From: Phymatolithon calcareum
Lineage: Eukaryota > Rhodophyta > Florideophyceae > Hapalidiales
NCBI GenBank assembly: GCA_977006965.1
Contig: OZ345374.1
Span: forward strand, 496,001 to 560,000
Direction of reading: 5' to 3'
DNA: 64,000 nucleotides
Numbering within the stretch: the first letter of the stretch is position 1; each line of letters opens with the position of its first letter. The translations under genes were made by a program, and so were the position numbers. Shown in pieces: positions 22,175-32,239 of the stretch. The notes below the pieces were generated by a model that made no database searches, was not told the origin of the DNA, and saw nothing but the letters and a program-made list of their open reading frames with translations.

Positions 22175-24199
22175 TTATGTCTCTTGTGCGTCAGGTTCGT
22201 TGAGCTTGGGATAAACACGCTTGTAAAGCGTCATGCATATAGTGTCATGGTGCAGAAGAGCAGCATCGAATATGCACTTCATATGCCCGTGTGTCCCCAT
22301 TGGCTCGAGAATATGCCCAGTCCTGCCCATCTTAGTCCACAACTCCACCGGCTTAAACCAGCGAATATCTTCCGCATTGAAAAACATGAACTTCGCGACC
22401 GATTTTCGCTTTTGCGTCTTAAACGGATATCCCGTCAGGACGATACGCTTGAGAATGATGCGATCGGGGTCCGCTCCCAGACATGAGCCCGATGCCACGA
22501 GACGACCGTCCGCACGGAACAGGAGCGCCGGTGCCGGCGCAAACACGGATGGTCCATAGAGCGAGACCACGGTGTACGGCCCGTGCGTGAGAAAGCGGAG
22601 CATCTTGTGTTTATCCGAATTACTATTATGCTCCGATAACATCGGTCGGCCCTCGAAGCGCACGAAACCAGAGTGCATCTGCATGGGCGTCTTGGCCTTG
22701 ATCGGCGTATCATCCGGATCCTCTTCATCGATGCGAGTCACCCCAAAATGCACGACGCTCTTCTTGTTCTCGTGCTTGAGCATCCCGGACGCAACAAGAA
22801 TCTCGCCCTTTGCCACTATACCCTCAATTTTCGCCGTGTCTTCATCGGAGACACGCGCAATATATAGTTCCACTCTACGGCCGGGTTGTGCGAAATTAGG
22901 GGAATCCGTTTTTGCCGCAACAGCGGCCGCTTGCGCAAGAATGCGTTTCCTGGTCGCCTTGAGGTTACGGAACTGGAAGAGACGGGCATATTCCCTGGGA
23001 AGTTGCTCTTTCGGATCCCACTCTGAAGTACGGAACGACTTCAAGCCCCTGTACCGCGCAAACCGCACACGAGCGGGTTGATCAATTGGAGTGTCCACCT
23101 CATCGGGGAACTTTGCATCGATATTTGCCGATTCACGCAGTTGCTTGACTGCCTCCTCGTCAACATCCATTTCATCTGCTTCTTCATCATCCTCCAGTTG
23201 GTCATCTGTTCGATGCGCTTCCGCCTTCAGCAATGTCTCCAAATCCATTGCGCCTTCAGATACCTCCTCGTCATCCATTCCACTACCATGCTCTTCGTCA
23301 TCTTCATCCTCCCCCTCTTCCCCTTCAGCGAAGAACTCATTCCCACCAGCTTCCATCTCCGGTATCCAGGTCTGCTCTCCCATCGTTTCATCCGGCACAG
23401 CCTCTGTCGCCGGGTCCTCAGCTTCTGCCTCCACTCTGGCGCTCAGCACTTTCGCAGAAGCCTCATCAACGACTTTCTCGCACACAAAGGTGCCAATACC
23501 AGTAAGATGGACGAGTTCATTCGCAGACATGCCCCTTCCCCTCAACCAGCCCGTCAGCACAACACCATTCGGTGCAGAATGGCATTTCTCCACAGCCATA
23601 TAACCATACCGCGCGCGCCATGCAACTTCTTTAGGCGCCTTCGCCTCCAATCGACGTACCAGTAGGGCAACGCCCTCGTCCCCATTCCCATCCAGCGGTC
23701 TGAGCGCGGAGTCGACGCCCAAGCTCTGAGCGGCCAGTACGCGCGACCGGTACCTACGCAAAGCCTTATCCGCAGCTTTCTCTCCGACGGCCACTGCGAA
23801 TACCTGCGGCAATCCCTGTGCGCGAATTGCAGCAATCTGCATCTCTGCGTGCTCATCGAGCAAGTCCTCATCGCCTGCATAGAGGATTACAAGCGCATCA
23901 GCTACCTTCAGCTCATCGAGCGCCTGTACGACTCCGACCTGAACGGCGCGAACAAGACCGCCGCCAACTTCCGCCAGGCGCCGCGCGAAATCGGCCGCTC
24001 CCAAGCGCGATGCGGCGCCAGCGGGTAGCACGGCGACATGACGTGGGGCCCGCCTGCGCGCAGCGTCCGCAAGGGCACGTCGAGCCGCCGCGTGCGTACG
24101 CCGTTTCTCGGCACGAGATGCGCTTTTCGAAACCTTCTTACGCACGCCGGCGGATTTAATCGCGACGCGGCCCGCTGCGCGCCGCTGCCGCCTAGACAT
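22175..24199 (-). CDS. TSR1: Ribosome biogenesis protein TSR1
   Basis: 674 codons from the ATG opening MSRRQRRAAGRVAIKSAG. The frame extends nine codons further only to a GTG. TSR1 is a catalytically inactive GTPase-like factor that binds pre-40S particles in nucleolus and cytoplasm and blocks early translation-factor access. Visible parts: basic N terminus; degenerate GTPase-like domain (about 60-200) without P-loop; AARP2CN-like segment (about 210-280); acidic stretch (about 300-360); C-terminal domain with family hallmarks FPDEVDTP, FARYRGLKSFRTSEWDPKE, YARLFQF, DPDRIILKRIVLTGYPFK, MFFNAEDIRWFKPVEL, GTHGHMKCIFD and LYKRVYPK. Somewhat shorter than the human protein (about 800). No introns. 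Confidence 0.97.
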   Translation of the reverse strand: MSRRQRRAAGRVAIKSAGVRKKVSKSASRAEKRRTHAAARRALADAARRRAPRHVAVLPAGAASRLGAADFARRLAEVGGGLVRAVQVGVVQALDELKVADALVILYAGDEDLLDEHAEMQIAAIRAQGLPQVFAVAVGEKAADKALRRYRSRVLAAQSLGVDSALRPLDGNGDEGVALLVRRLEAKAPKEVAWRARYGYMAVEKCHSAPNGVVLTGWLRGRGMSANELVHLTGIGTFVCEKVVDEASAKVLSARVEAEAEDPATEAVPDETMGEQTWIPEMEAGGNEFFAEGEEGEDEDDEEHGSGMDDEEVSEGAMDLETLLKAEAHRTDDQLEDDEEADEMDVDEEAVKQLRESANIDAKFPDEVDTPIDQPARVRFARYRGLKSFRTSEWDPKEQLPREYARLFQFRNLKATRKRILAQAAAVAAKTDSPNFAQPGRRVELYIARVSDEDTAKIEGIVAKGEILVASGMLKHENKKSVVHFGVTRIDEEDPDDTPIKAKTPMQMHSGFVRFEGRPMLSEHNSNSDKHKMLRFLTHGPYTVVSLYGPSVFAPAPALLFRADGRLVASGSCLGADPDRIILKRIVLTGYPFKTQKRKSVAKFMFFNAEDIRWFKPVELWTKMGRTGHILEPMGTHGHMKCIFDAALLHHDTICMTLYKRVYPKLNEPDAQET

Positions 24200-24557
24200 T
24201 CTTTGCCGGGGAGCGCCGGTCGACACAGGCGCACAACCCCTTTGTTAGGTCAGTTTGTCGTCGTCGGCCTGTGATCCACTGACCAGATTCATGCACGGAG
24301 CATAGAATCCAGGACAGCTGTCGCGGATGAGTATGCAGGGCTAGCGAATGGAAGATCGCCACGTGTAGTGCAGGATGCAAAGCAGGCGGAAGGCAGGCAG
24401 TGAGGCGCGGGCGTCAAAAGGTAGGCGTGCTTGCTTCCCAGAGCACCATATGCCCTGCCGACGGCGAACAAGATAAGGCGGGCGAGAACACAACCTACAC
24501 CGCTTCGTTTCGCGCGTAATCAGTGCGCCGGCAAGGCGCGCAGCGGCCCGCGTAAAA

Positions 24558-25421
24558 ATGGAGCGCGCAAATTCACTCTTCGCGGTCGCCAAGGCCGCGG
24601 TGCGTGTTCACCGCTGCATGCATGACGGGTGCGAGAAGACGTTTTCGCGCAAATCCAATCTCAAGGCACACATGCGGTTGCACACCGGCGAGAAACCGTA
24701 TTCATGTCCCGTGTGCAACAAACGCTTCAAATGGAAATCCTGTCTCGCCTCGCATGAGCGCGTGCATACGCGTCGCTCACATCCCTCCGAGACCCAGTTC
24801 GGTCTGCTACCTCTCCCGCACCCGCCGGCTCGAACTACCGCGGAAGGGAAGCAGACACAGCGGGTTGCAGATCAGGCGCAGCTCGAGGCGCAACCAGTCG
24901 CCGCGTTCGAGGGATTTACTCGACCGTCCATATCCACGTCGAGTGGGCAGACAACTTTGGACGGCACCGCTACTTCTTTCGACGGCATGCGTATTTCCGA
25001 CGAGCATAACGGCGTGAAGGAGGAGGACGTTGGCGCGACAGAGGGAGATGCGGCGGAACTGCTGCCCTCGTATTTCTCGACGAGTGACAAGCGTAGCTCG
25101 ACCGACGCGCTTGGAGACATGGGGCTACGCCCGTACTTTACGAAGGAGCCATCTGCAGCGTTGCAGCATCTGTCTGGTGGACTGAAGGGGATGCGGTGGT
25201 CTGCGACGATGAGCGATTTGCCGCAATCAGGGTCGGCACGCAACTCTGCTACTCTGTCCACACTCTTTCTACCAGAACTGCCCGGCTTGAGATCGTCAAG
25301 GTCGCCGGGTGCTACCGCATTGTATACGCCGGGGATGTCACCACGAGTTTCGTCGGGACCTAATGATATGCATTTCTCGTTTGATGGGGCCCGCTTCGCT
25401 GTTCCGGACTCGAGAAGATAG
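24558..25421 (+). CDS. Two-finger C2H2 zinc-finger protein
   Basis: 287 codons from an ATG preceded by AAAA. Two adjacent C2H2 fingers lie near the N terminus. Finger 1 has C20, C25 and His pair ([10 protein letters not shown]...HMRLH, CX4CX12HX3H). Finger 2 is [20 protein letters not shown] plus H (CX2CX12HX3H). They are joined by the canonical linker TGEKPY. The first-finger pattern CxxxGCxKxFxRKSNLKxHxR resembles TFIIIA/YY1/ZAP1-class DNA-binding fingers. The remaining ~200 residues are Ser/Thr/Gly/Pro-rich with acidic patches, as in transcription-factor regulatory regions. Probably a sequence-specific nuclear regulator, target unknown. Divergent from TSR1 over about 360 bp. Confidence 0.9.
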   Translation: MERANSLFAVAKAAVRVHRCMHDGCEKTFSRKSNLKAHMRLHTGEKPYSCPVCNKRFKWKSCLASHERVHTRRSHPSETQFGLLPLPHPPARTTAEGKQTQRVADQAQLEAQPVAAFEGFTRPSISTSSGQTTLDGTATSFDGMRISDEHNGVKEEDVGATEGDAAELLPSYFSTSDKRSSTDALGDMGLRPYFTKEPSAALQHLSGGLKGMRWSATMSDLPQSGSARNSATLSTLFLPELPGLRSSRSPGATALYTPGMSPRVSSGPNDMHFSFDGARFAVPDSRR

Positions 25422-25769
25422 GGGTTTGTGGTCCGCCCTATCATACCTGTATAGATTCTGGAGGTCCCCCTTACCATCACGCCACACGCCGCGGCAAGGT
25501 CAGTAACTGTAATGTAAAATGAAAAGGGTCAACTGTTTATAAATTCGCCATTCGCGACATCAGGCTGGTGTGTCACTTTTGACAACTACAGTATGATATC
25601 CAGCATCGAGGTATAGTTAACGGGACAGCGGTGATATGAAACGAAATTGCGCTTGTCCAGGTCTCTTGTTCTGGAGAGCGGACTGTCCCGCGAAATAATT
25701 TTAAGAAAAACATATATAAATAGCACAATTGTGTGGAACTCCAATATGTCATGGATTTGGAAAATGAAG
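25422..25769. other. 3' flank of the zinc-finger gene, no gene
   Basis: No coding signal. Contains one TACAGTA heptamer near 25590. Confidence 0.4.
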
Positions 25770-25839
25770 TGGAAGAAGGTAGATTGTCTCCTCGTGCACC
25801 TATTAGGTGCACGACGAGGAGACAATCTACCTTCTTCCA
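25770..25839. repeat. Hairpin-forming inverted repeat, 32/35-nt arms
   Basis: Left arm 25770-25801 and right arm 25805-25839 pair over their full length except for a 3-nt bulge (CGT) in the right arm. The loop is only ATT. Arms begin TGGAAGAAGGTAGATTGTCT. Not similar to the other palindromes in the window. Confidence 0.92.
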
Positions 25840-28057
25840 AGTAGGCGTCATATGATGATCAACGGGAGCGTATTGTTGGGACAGGAGAACATATTTGGCG
25901 TTCATTATTTACCATGAACGCGCACTGTTCGCGGTAGCCTGTCAGCGCACGCGCTCCTCCAGAACGCTTTCACTTCCAACGGACTATCATAGCATTCAAT
26001 GCTAGTTCCCCTGCGTAGGTGAAGTTTTTTATGAATGTAGATTTATTAAACGCCACCAGTAACACTCTTGAGACGGTAAGGGAGATGAGTTTCAGCTGCT
26101 ACTGTAGTGTAGCTTGCAATACTGACTTCTGTTCCTTCTGGAGTGTCGTGGCCCTACGGTAACTGCAAACACCCCCCCTATGGGGGAAAAGCTAAATTTG
26201 AGAAGTGCTATTTTCTTTGCCTACGACAATACTGTAATGTTTAGTTTCCTTCTGCAGTGTACAGTACTTTAGTCATTCACCCGAAACGAAAAATATACAA
26301 CCCAAATAAAAAGAGTCACCCATTACGACGAGCGCACACTGAGTTGGCAGCTCTAATGTCTGTTGCCTTGGACATTTCCGGTTAAGAATGTCAGGGACAC
26401 AGCGCTCGTGTGCGCTTTGAATCGCTAAGAATGCATCGTTTCAGTGGGCTGCAGTGGCGTAATGCAGTCCGCTCCCGTCAAGATCGCGCAGAGCTCAAAG
26501 TTTTGCACGCGCTTATGGCGAACCATTAATATCTCACAGCTATTTCAACGACGTCGTGCGCCAAAGGCAAGATGGCCAGGACGGGAACCAAAATGCATTT
26601 TCGTTAGGAGCTGGTGGCGCTTTGACCGGAGAGATCATTCTTACGATAGGGCGAATCTGCTCACTCTCCAGCCCGGGGAATCGTGAATCATATGAGCAAT
26701 TCGCCGCGCCCATGATTACTGCAAGGCTACAGCCCTACGGAGGAGGAAGAACTGGTTTTGAGTAAATACAGTATCGACTTTGTTCTTATAAAGGTAATAC
26801 ATTGAGTTCGCGATTTCTTTTCTGGCAATGACACACTGGTTCTAACTCATTTTTTCCTTTTCGGCTTTTGCTTCTCAGGCTTGGAAGTATCTCTTGGAGC
26901 CCAGCGTTCGTACGTTTTTTGGACTGAAAACTTATGGACTGGACTGGGCAGTAGCTGTTACCGAATGTCAAAAAGCGGTTGTGACAAACGACGTTGCGCC
27001 CATTTTCCTAACCCCCGTGACGACTCTGCGTCTTCTCACGTCGGTAGAGAGTGCCTACCTGGAAGACTATGGAGCCCTCCTCCTCCTCTACAAGCTTCTG
27101 CTCCACCCCCTCTCAGCTTCATCTAAAAGCGCGCTTTCTCTGCCGTTAGGATCTTTGCCGGACTATTTCTACAATAGAATCACATTTAAGAGCCTGTTTT
27201 TCGTGACTAGCAACGCATTCTCGAGTATTACGGAGGAGCGGTCCTTTTGCGCGCACATGTATTGTTCAGAATGCACATACAAAATTTTTTAGTACTGTGT
27301 AATCCATCGTCACCCACATGTGCACGAGTATGTGCACCAGACATCATACATGAACGTGCATATGGATGTTAAGCTGGACCATGGTCTGCAGCTTGTGCAG
27401 CTTGGACAGCTATTGTGATATCAAGTACCACTCGTATCTGTTAAGGTCTACTAGAGCCGTAAGGATGCGGAGTTGTTCCATCAGCTTCGAGAAATCCCGC
27501 AGTAAAAGAAAGAAAGAAAGAAATAGTGCTCCTGGAGATTATAGTGACCCCCGATGATCTACCACAACATCTATGGCACTGACAAATGACCGTGCAAAAC
27601 AATAAAATTTCCCATTCGGAGCTGAGGCAGCTTGAGAGAGCAGAGTATGTGATTGTCCTTGAAGACGACAATGAGGTGACTCATGAAAAAATACTATCTA
27701 TTGTTGCATGCGTACACAAGGTTGATCTCTTGCGCTGTTCAAACGTGGTATCGAACAATGTCCTTTTCGCATATAGTACTCAAAAAGAACATTGGAGAAA
27801 TGAATTAGGTGCCTGAAAACGACATGGCCGTAGTAGACCGACACTTCCCGTCCTCATCCTGAAAGATTAGCTGATGTCAATGACACTGTATGTAAAGCGC
27901 TGGAGTATCAGCCAAAATCAGTTCGATTTCAACATACGATACGTTCATGACATCTGCCCATCTCACTAAACTCGGCGCGTCGGAACCAAATAAACGTTCT
28001 TGTTGTATCCCACATCACAATCAGGTCTGCCACGTACCCAAGTACGCGTGTTCTGCT
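25840..28057. other. Gene-poor spacer
   Basis: Contains several TACTGTA/TACAGTA heptamers (near 26100, 26229, 26262), an (AAAG)n microsatellite near 27505-27522, and ORFs at 26444-26686, 26894-27292 and 27586-27816. The 132-codon ORF at 26894-27292 has a protein-like hydrophobic pattern (FFGLKTYGLDWAVAVTECQK) but no recognisable family. Confidence 0.35.
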
Positions 28058-28800
28058 TCACGAACGGGTGACGCCTTCCAGGCGTATATTGTTGCGGAGG
28101 ACATGTGCTTGTGGGGTGGGATGCAATACGAACTTTGGCTTGATTCCAACTCGCCGACCGAGTCTATTGAGAACGGCGATTATACTTATGTTGGATGCAT
28201 CTATACGGGAGCTCGGAATGGTTTGATGAGGCTTCAGCACTGGACATGCAGTGCCACTCTCGTCTAGCGCTTTCGTTTCATCGTTCCTCTGAAGACGCTG
28301 AGTTTTAGCATCCGAACACAACGTCTTCTGCTCGTCGTACATCACCCTCATCTCGAGAGACTCGAGTGCATAGAGCACACTGATGATCGCATAACTCGCC
28401 AGCCACAAGTCTGGCTGGCAAACCAAGCATGTGACACACCGCGCCACCCCGCCGACAGGCACATTGCGATCTAACCTATAAACAGCAAGAGTTTCACCAT
28501 TCCAACAAACGAAGAGCAAGTCGCCCAACGTGAGTCCGCGTCAACACTGAGATTGTCTGCAGGCTTGTTAGCTGTCCCATACTCATCCGTTGAGAGTTGC
28601 GCACAGCAAGCGTAGTACTGTTTCGAACGTTTCGATGTAGGTCGACACACGATGATCGTAACATACAAAGGTTTAACAAGACTCGCCGTCTCGTCTGTTG
28701 TAGCCAACCAACCATCAGCCATGGATTCATGAAAGGTGACCGAGCACACTGACTTGGCTGCCACATCCAGGCGCCCCATAGATGTGGAGTATGTGCAAAA
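28058..28800 (-). pseudogene. Possible relic of a WD/beta-propeller-type gene
   Basis: Two overlapping minus-strand frames look like one broken coding region. The upstream frame (28779-28471) includes CSVTFHESMADGWLATTDET and VTIIVCRP. The downstream frame (28528-28058) includes LLFVCWNGETLAVYRLDRN, then VTCLVCQPDLWLASYAIISV and LYALESLEM. These have the strand rhythm of propeller blades (V.CL...LW.AS...I.VYDLE). The join needs a frameshift, and neither end is complete. This is pattern reading only; the family is not identified. Confidence 0.3.
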
Positions 28801-28809
28801 CTGTTCAAA

Positions 28810-29320
28810 ACCTCGGCAATAACAAAAGAATGATCATGAGGCCTCCAGCGACTATTCGTCTAACAGAAGCCTGAAAGATGGCCGGTAACAAAATGGGTTG
28901 TCAGCGAGTCGGGAACGGCTATCATATTTCCATCGGGCGGGTCGTTGAAACAGTGAGTCGGTAGAGCTCGAGCAGACACTTGGGACACAATAATTGGAGA
29001 CTGTAACCAGACCGGAAGGAAGAATGCACAAAGCTTATATTATGATACTCTCATTATGATACCTCTCACCAACTGTGTCCTCGCCACTGCCACCACTGTA
29101 ACTCCACTGCCCCGTTACTCCAAGGTGAGGCTTTGGGAGCTCTCAAAATAAAATCATCAAATATCCCCTGTAACTCCACGAATCGTCAGGTACATAGGGC
29201 CGTTCAACGCCAAGAAAAACATGGGATCCGAGATTATCCTTCTGCCTTTTTCTTTCTTTTATTTCCGGAAGCGCCTATTTTAAAGTTCTGGCGTTTACAT
29301 CTTAAAAAGATTTAAAAATC
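28810..29320. other. Gene-empty spacer
   Basis: No coding signal. AT-rich with a small inverted repeat AAAGATTT/AAATCTTT near 29307-29325 just left of the large palindrome. Confidence 0.4.
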
Positions 29321-29324
29321 TTTT

Positions 29325-29422
29325 GATCTATGCAGTGAGTACTGCTCGAGGGCAAGTTCTGGTGTTTATTTTAAAAAATAAACACCAGAACTTGCCCTCG
29401 AGCAATTCTCACTGCATAGATC
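29325..29422. repeat. Large near-perfect palindrome, 48-bp arms
   Basis: Left arm 29325-29372 and right arm 29375-29422 are reverse complements except for a two-to-three-base difference (GAGTACTGCTC against GAGAATTGCTC). The central spacer is AA. Arms begin GATCTATGCAGTGAG and end at TGTTTATTTT. No coding content, and no flanking direct repeat was recognised. Confidence 0.93.
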
Positions 29423-29928
29423 ATCTCCGGCTCAGTGACGAACTTTTCCGATAAATAGCCGTGGAGAAGCAGTCCTACGAAGCTCTCGTGTCCTCCTCAA
29501 TCATGGAGCTATTACAACCTACTGCCTGGATTCCATCATTTAGCTGTTGAAGTAGGATTTTATTGAATTATTGCCACATCTCGTGGCGTAGAAACGCGTC
29601 CAGGTCACTCGCTTTCTGTGTCTTCTACACCCCACGAGTTCACTTTGCTACCGAAATTATGAGCCCAAGATCCTCGGCTGGGGTCCACCACATACGACGT
29701 CAAACCAGGGCCTAGTTTGTTCCCAGCTGCGAAGGAGTTAGCAAGTTGAAACGAAGCTTCAAAGACATTAGCAATTTGTAATAATCTCCTAAGCAGAAGT
29801 CATGATGTGTAATCAGTTTTAGCTCGAGTCTGGCAAATCCACCCTCTGGAAGGTGGGCTCAAGAACAAAATCTCTCGCTTCACGGAAGCGGGACGAGAGA
29901 GCTCCCTTCCCTTTGTAGTTAATTTGCG
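29423..29928. other. 3' flank of the phytochelatin-synthase-like gene
   Basis: No coding signal or motif recognised. Confidence 0.4.
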
Positions 29929-31266
29929 CTAACTTCTTCGATCCAGTACAACAATAGAGCAATCATCACCACAAATGGCGCTAATACCTGCGGCCATGCG
30001 GTCGAAAGAGCACGCCCAAAATCTACCGGCAAGAATGACATTATGAGCCGGGGAAACCAAAAGCCCATTCTCCGCGTCTTCAGCTGCCGTAGTGTCACAT
30101 GCTGCAATCAACGACCACGACTTCACGCCATGTGTCAAGGCGCCAGCCTCTCCAGTTTCTTTCTGGATAAGTTCATTACCATGAGCGACGTTATTGTCGT
30201 AAGAAACTAGAACGACAACATCATTAGAACCGCAATCCACGTCCTGAAGCATCGCCTTCAGAGCCTTGCCAGAGCACTCTTCAATTATCCGCACCGACGC
30301 CACGGCCTTTGTAAGCTTCTTCTCGTGCAGTTTGTTAACCATGTCAACGATTTTTGAAGCATCCAAAAACGTATTGAGATGGGATGTGTAACTTTCCCGC
30401 AGCACACGCATGATCTCGTCCAGGTGCGCCAGAGGAGATTCATCTCCCTCTAGCACGCGCATCGCAGAAGCCACGGCAGAAACACCCTCCATGTTCTTCA
30501 CTCCAAGGATGGTATCCCAATACTTTGGAATGTACCTCTGGAGAACGGCACTCTCATATGGCGCGGGTGGCGCAGTCCAATCCACCAGTGAGGGAATGAG
30601 TCCATTCAGAGGACGCGCAATATTGCGATCGATTCGGCCAAATCGAATAGCTCCACGCGATCTTCCACAAGAATCCTTGTCCATCATTGCGGCAAAGATC
30701 TGATCACGCGGAGTAGACCAGTACTCACCGTATTTTATGCCGTGTACGTCAGCCATGATAAGGTCTTCGGAATTAGGCTTCGGACCTGTGAGTACTGAGA
30801 AATGTCCACCACCCTTGGGTTTCCCATGCGCGATACCGGAATGGAAGTTGAGAATGACGATATCATCGATACCAGCGTCTCCGTCCGAGCTGCAAGCCTG
30901 CTTGAAACCAGCAGGAGTGGCCGAAAAGGCATCGAAATGATAGCATTCCACAAACACTGGAAGCTTCTTACGGGAAACATATCGTGAGCTTGCGTCATGG
31001 ATTTCAGCAAGAGTCATGCCGTCACCAACTGCGCTTTCCACATTCACGCCAACTTCGAGAAAGATATCGTCCACTGTGGTGGGGCATCCGATTGCCGACA
31101 GCGCGTAAGCCACAGATGTGAGCCCGCAACAATTGATGGCTTGCTGGAATACAAGGTCTGTTACCTGCTCCGTCTGCTCGCACAGCCTGCTCGACTCATC
31201 GGTGAAGAAAGAGCATACCTCTTCGCGAGTGTGCTGGGTGGATGGAACCCATGTGGCGCCCGCCAT
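29929..31266 (-). CDS. Phytochelatin-synthase-like protein with degenerate second domain
   Basis: 445 codons from ATG at 31266, no introns. Phytochelatin synthase is a papain-fold gamma-glutamylcysteine transpeptidase that makes metal-binding peptides from glutathione. Residues about 35-210 match it: QAINCCGLTSVAYALSAIG holds the catalytic Cys (C47), GGGHFSVLTG the His (about 154), and IMADVHGIKYGEYW the Asp (about 171), followed by RSRGAIRF as in plant (GKRRGFMLI). Residues about 245-440 look like a second copy of the same fold: NMEGVSAVASAMRVL against NCCGLTSVAYALSAI, DVVVLVSYDNNVAHGN against DIVILNFHSGIAHGK, and a later strand pair ending in LAGRFW. In this copy the Cys, His and Asp positions are Glu, Ser or Trp, and Ser, so it cannot be catalytic. 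It may sense metals or stabilise the enzyme (inference). Plant enzymes instead have a variable Cys-rich C terminus. Confidence 0.85.
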   Translation of the reverse strand: MAGATWVPSTQHTREEVCSFFTDESSRLCEQTEQVTDLVFQQAINCCGLTSVAYALSAIGCPTTVDDIFLEVGVNVESAVGDGMTLAEIHDASSRYVSRKKLPVFVECYHFDAFSATPAGFKQACSSDGDAGIDDIVILNFHSGIAHGKPKGGGHFSVLTGPKPNSEDLIMADVHGIKYGEYWSTPRDQIFAAMMDKDSCGRSRGAIRFGRIDRNIARPLNGLIPSLVDWTAPPAPYESAVLQRYIPKYWDTILGVKNMEGVSAVASAMRVLEGDESPLAHLDEIMRVLRESYTSHLNTFLDASKIVDMVNKLHEKKLTKAVASVRIIEECSGKALKAMLQDVDCGSNDVVVLVSYDNNVAHGNELIQKETGEAGALTHGVKSWSLIAACDTTAAEDAENGLLVSPAHNVILAGRFWACSFDRMAAGISAICGDDCSIVVLDRRS

Positions 31267-31454
31267 ATTCGATAGCGAGAAGGTTGAGACAGGGGAAGAT
31301 GAACTAGGAAAACGTGCAGTTTTGTGCTATGGAGCGAACGCAGCGCCTGGTAGAAGGAAGTGGGTTTGTAACAGGGGTGGCTGAGATTATATACGGGCGT
31401 TGAAGGGCAGAGAGTTTATCTGGACGGTACTGCACGTAAATGGGCATTGACACT

Positions 31455-31823
31455 GAGCAAATCATCTGATGATTTTTTTAAAAATCATCAGATGAATTTG
31501 ATTTAAAAATCAAATTCTTGCTCGGGCCTGAATGATGGTACGAATCTCTACATTCATATGTTTTGTGCATTTGAAAACAGGGACGCAATCACCACGAACG
31601 CTTCCATCGATGGAAGCACTTGAGTACTGCACTCACGTAATTGGATCGAGACAAGGTGTGTCCATGATCACACCTTCGAATCATACTGTACGGTAATTCC
31701 TGCGTGACGTAGTCAACGGCAATCGATTGCCGATTGAATCTTCCTCGCCACGCTAGAGTTTAGTGCACTGCAATTTACAGTACAGGCAGGTTTGGCCGGA
31801 AGTCGAAGCTTCGACTTCCGGGT
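31455..31823. repeat. Cluster of palindromes upstream of the phytochelatin-synthase-like gene
   Basis: Listed in order. 31455-31523: outer stem GAGCAA/TTGCTC enclosing two loop-poor hairpins (TCATCTGATGATTTTT with its complement, and ATTTGATTT/AAATCAAAT), a three-way junction. 31600-31617: perfect palindrome GCTTCCATCGATGGAAGC. About 31653-31676: inverted repeat AAGGTGTG/CACACCTT. About 31721-31736: CGGCAATCGATTGCCG. 31798-31823: 26-bp perfect palindrome with arms CCGGAAGTCGAAG/CTTCGACTTCCGG. None resembles another. They lie 190-560 bp upstream of the phytochelatin-synthase-like start codon. Confidence 0.88.
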
Positions 31824-32239
31824 GCTCTTCAGCACATTCATGTTCACAAAAGTGCCAATCGTTCGTCATTGCCGGGCCCACCCATGGCACCGAGTTAAAC
31901 TCAAAACGTCGAAAGCTTAGAGAACGTAGCCAAAAGCCTAGATTGATATGTTCGACAAAAAGCGTCTGCCTACTCTTCCTGATCCCAATTATGTCTTCCT
32001 CTATTCATCATCCTACGAAGGAAAAACGAGAGCCGCTAAAGTAGGGTTGAGGATAAGCAATTCTGGATGTACTGTGGTTCGGACACGAAGTCAATGACAG
32101 TCATGGCCTCCTCATGTGGGAGAAGTTTAAGAAGGATTCAGTACTCGCCTCAAAATTTTTAACCCCGTGAAGTAGAGTAGTACTATTTGTAAACAACATC
32201 TTCTCTTATTCTCGTCTTTTATTGTACCACATAACTCTT

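Noticed and set aside
22572-23665. Long Ser/Cys-rich plus-strand ORFs opposite TSR1
   Set aside because: Complement of the acidic Asp/Glu region of TSR1; no independent motifs.
31455-31823. CRISPR array or structured viroid-like RNA
   Set aside because: Palindromes differ from each other, there is no direct repeat with spacers, and the genome is eukaryotic.
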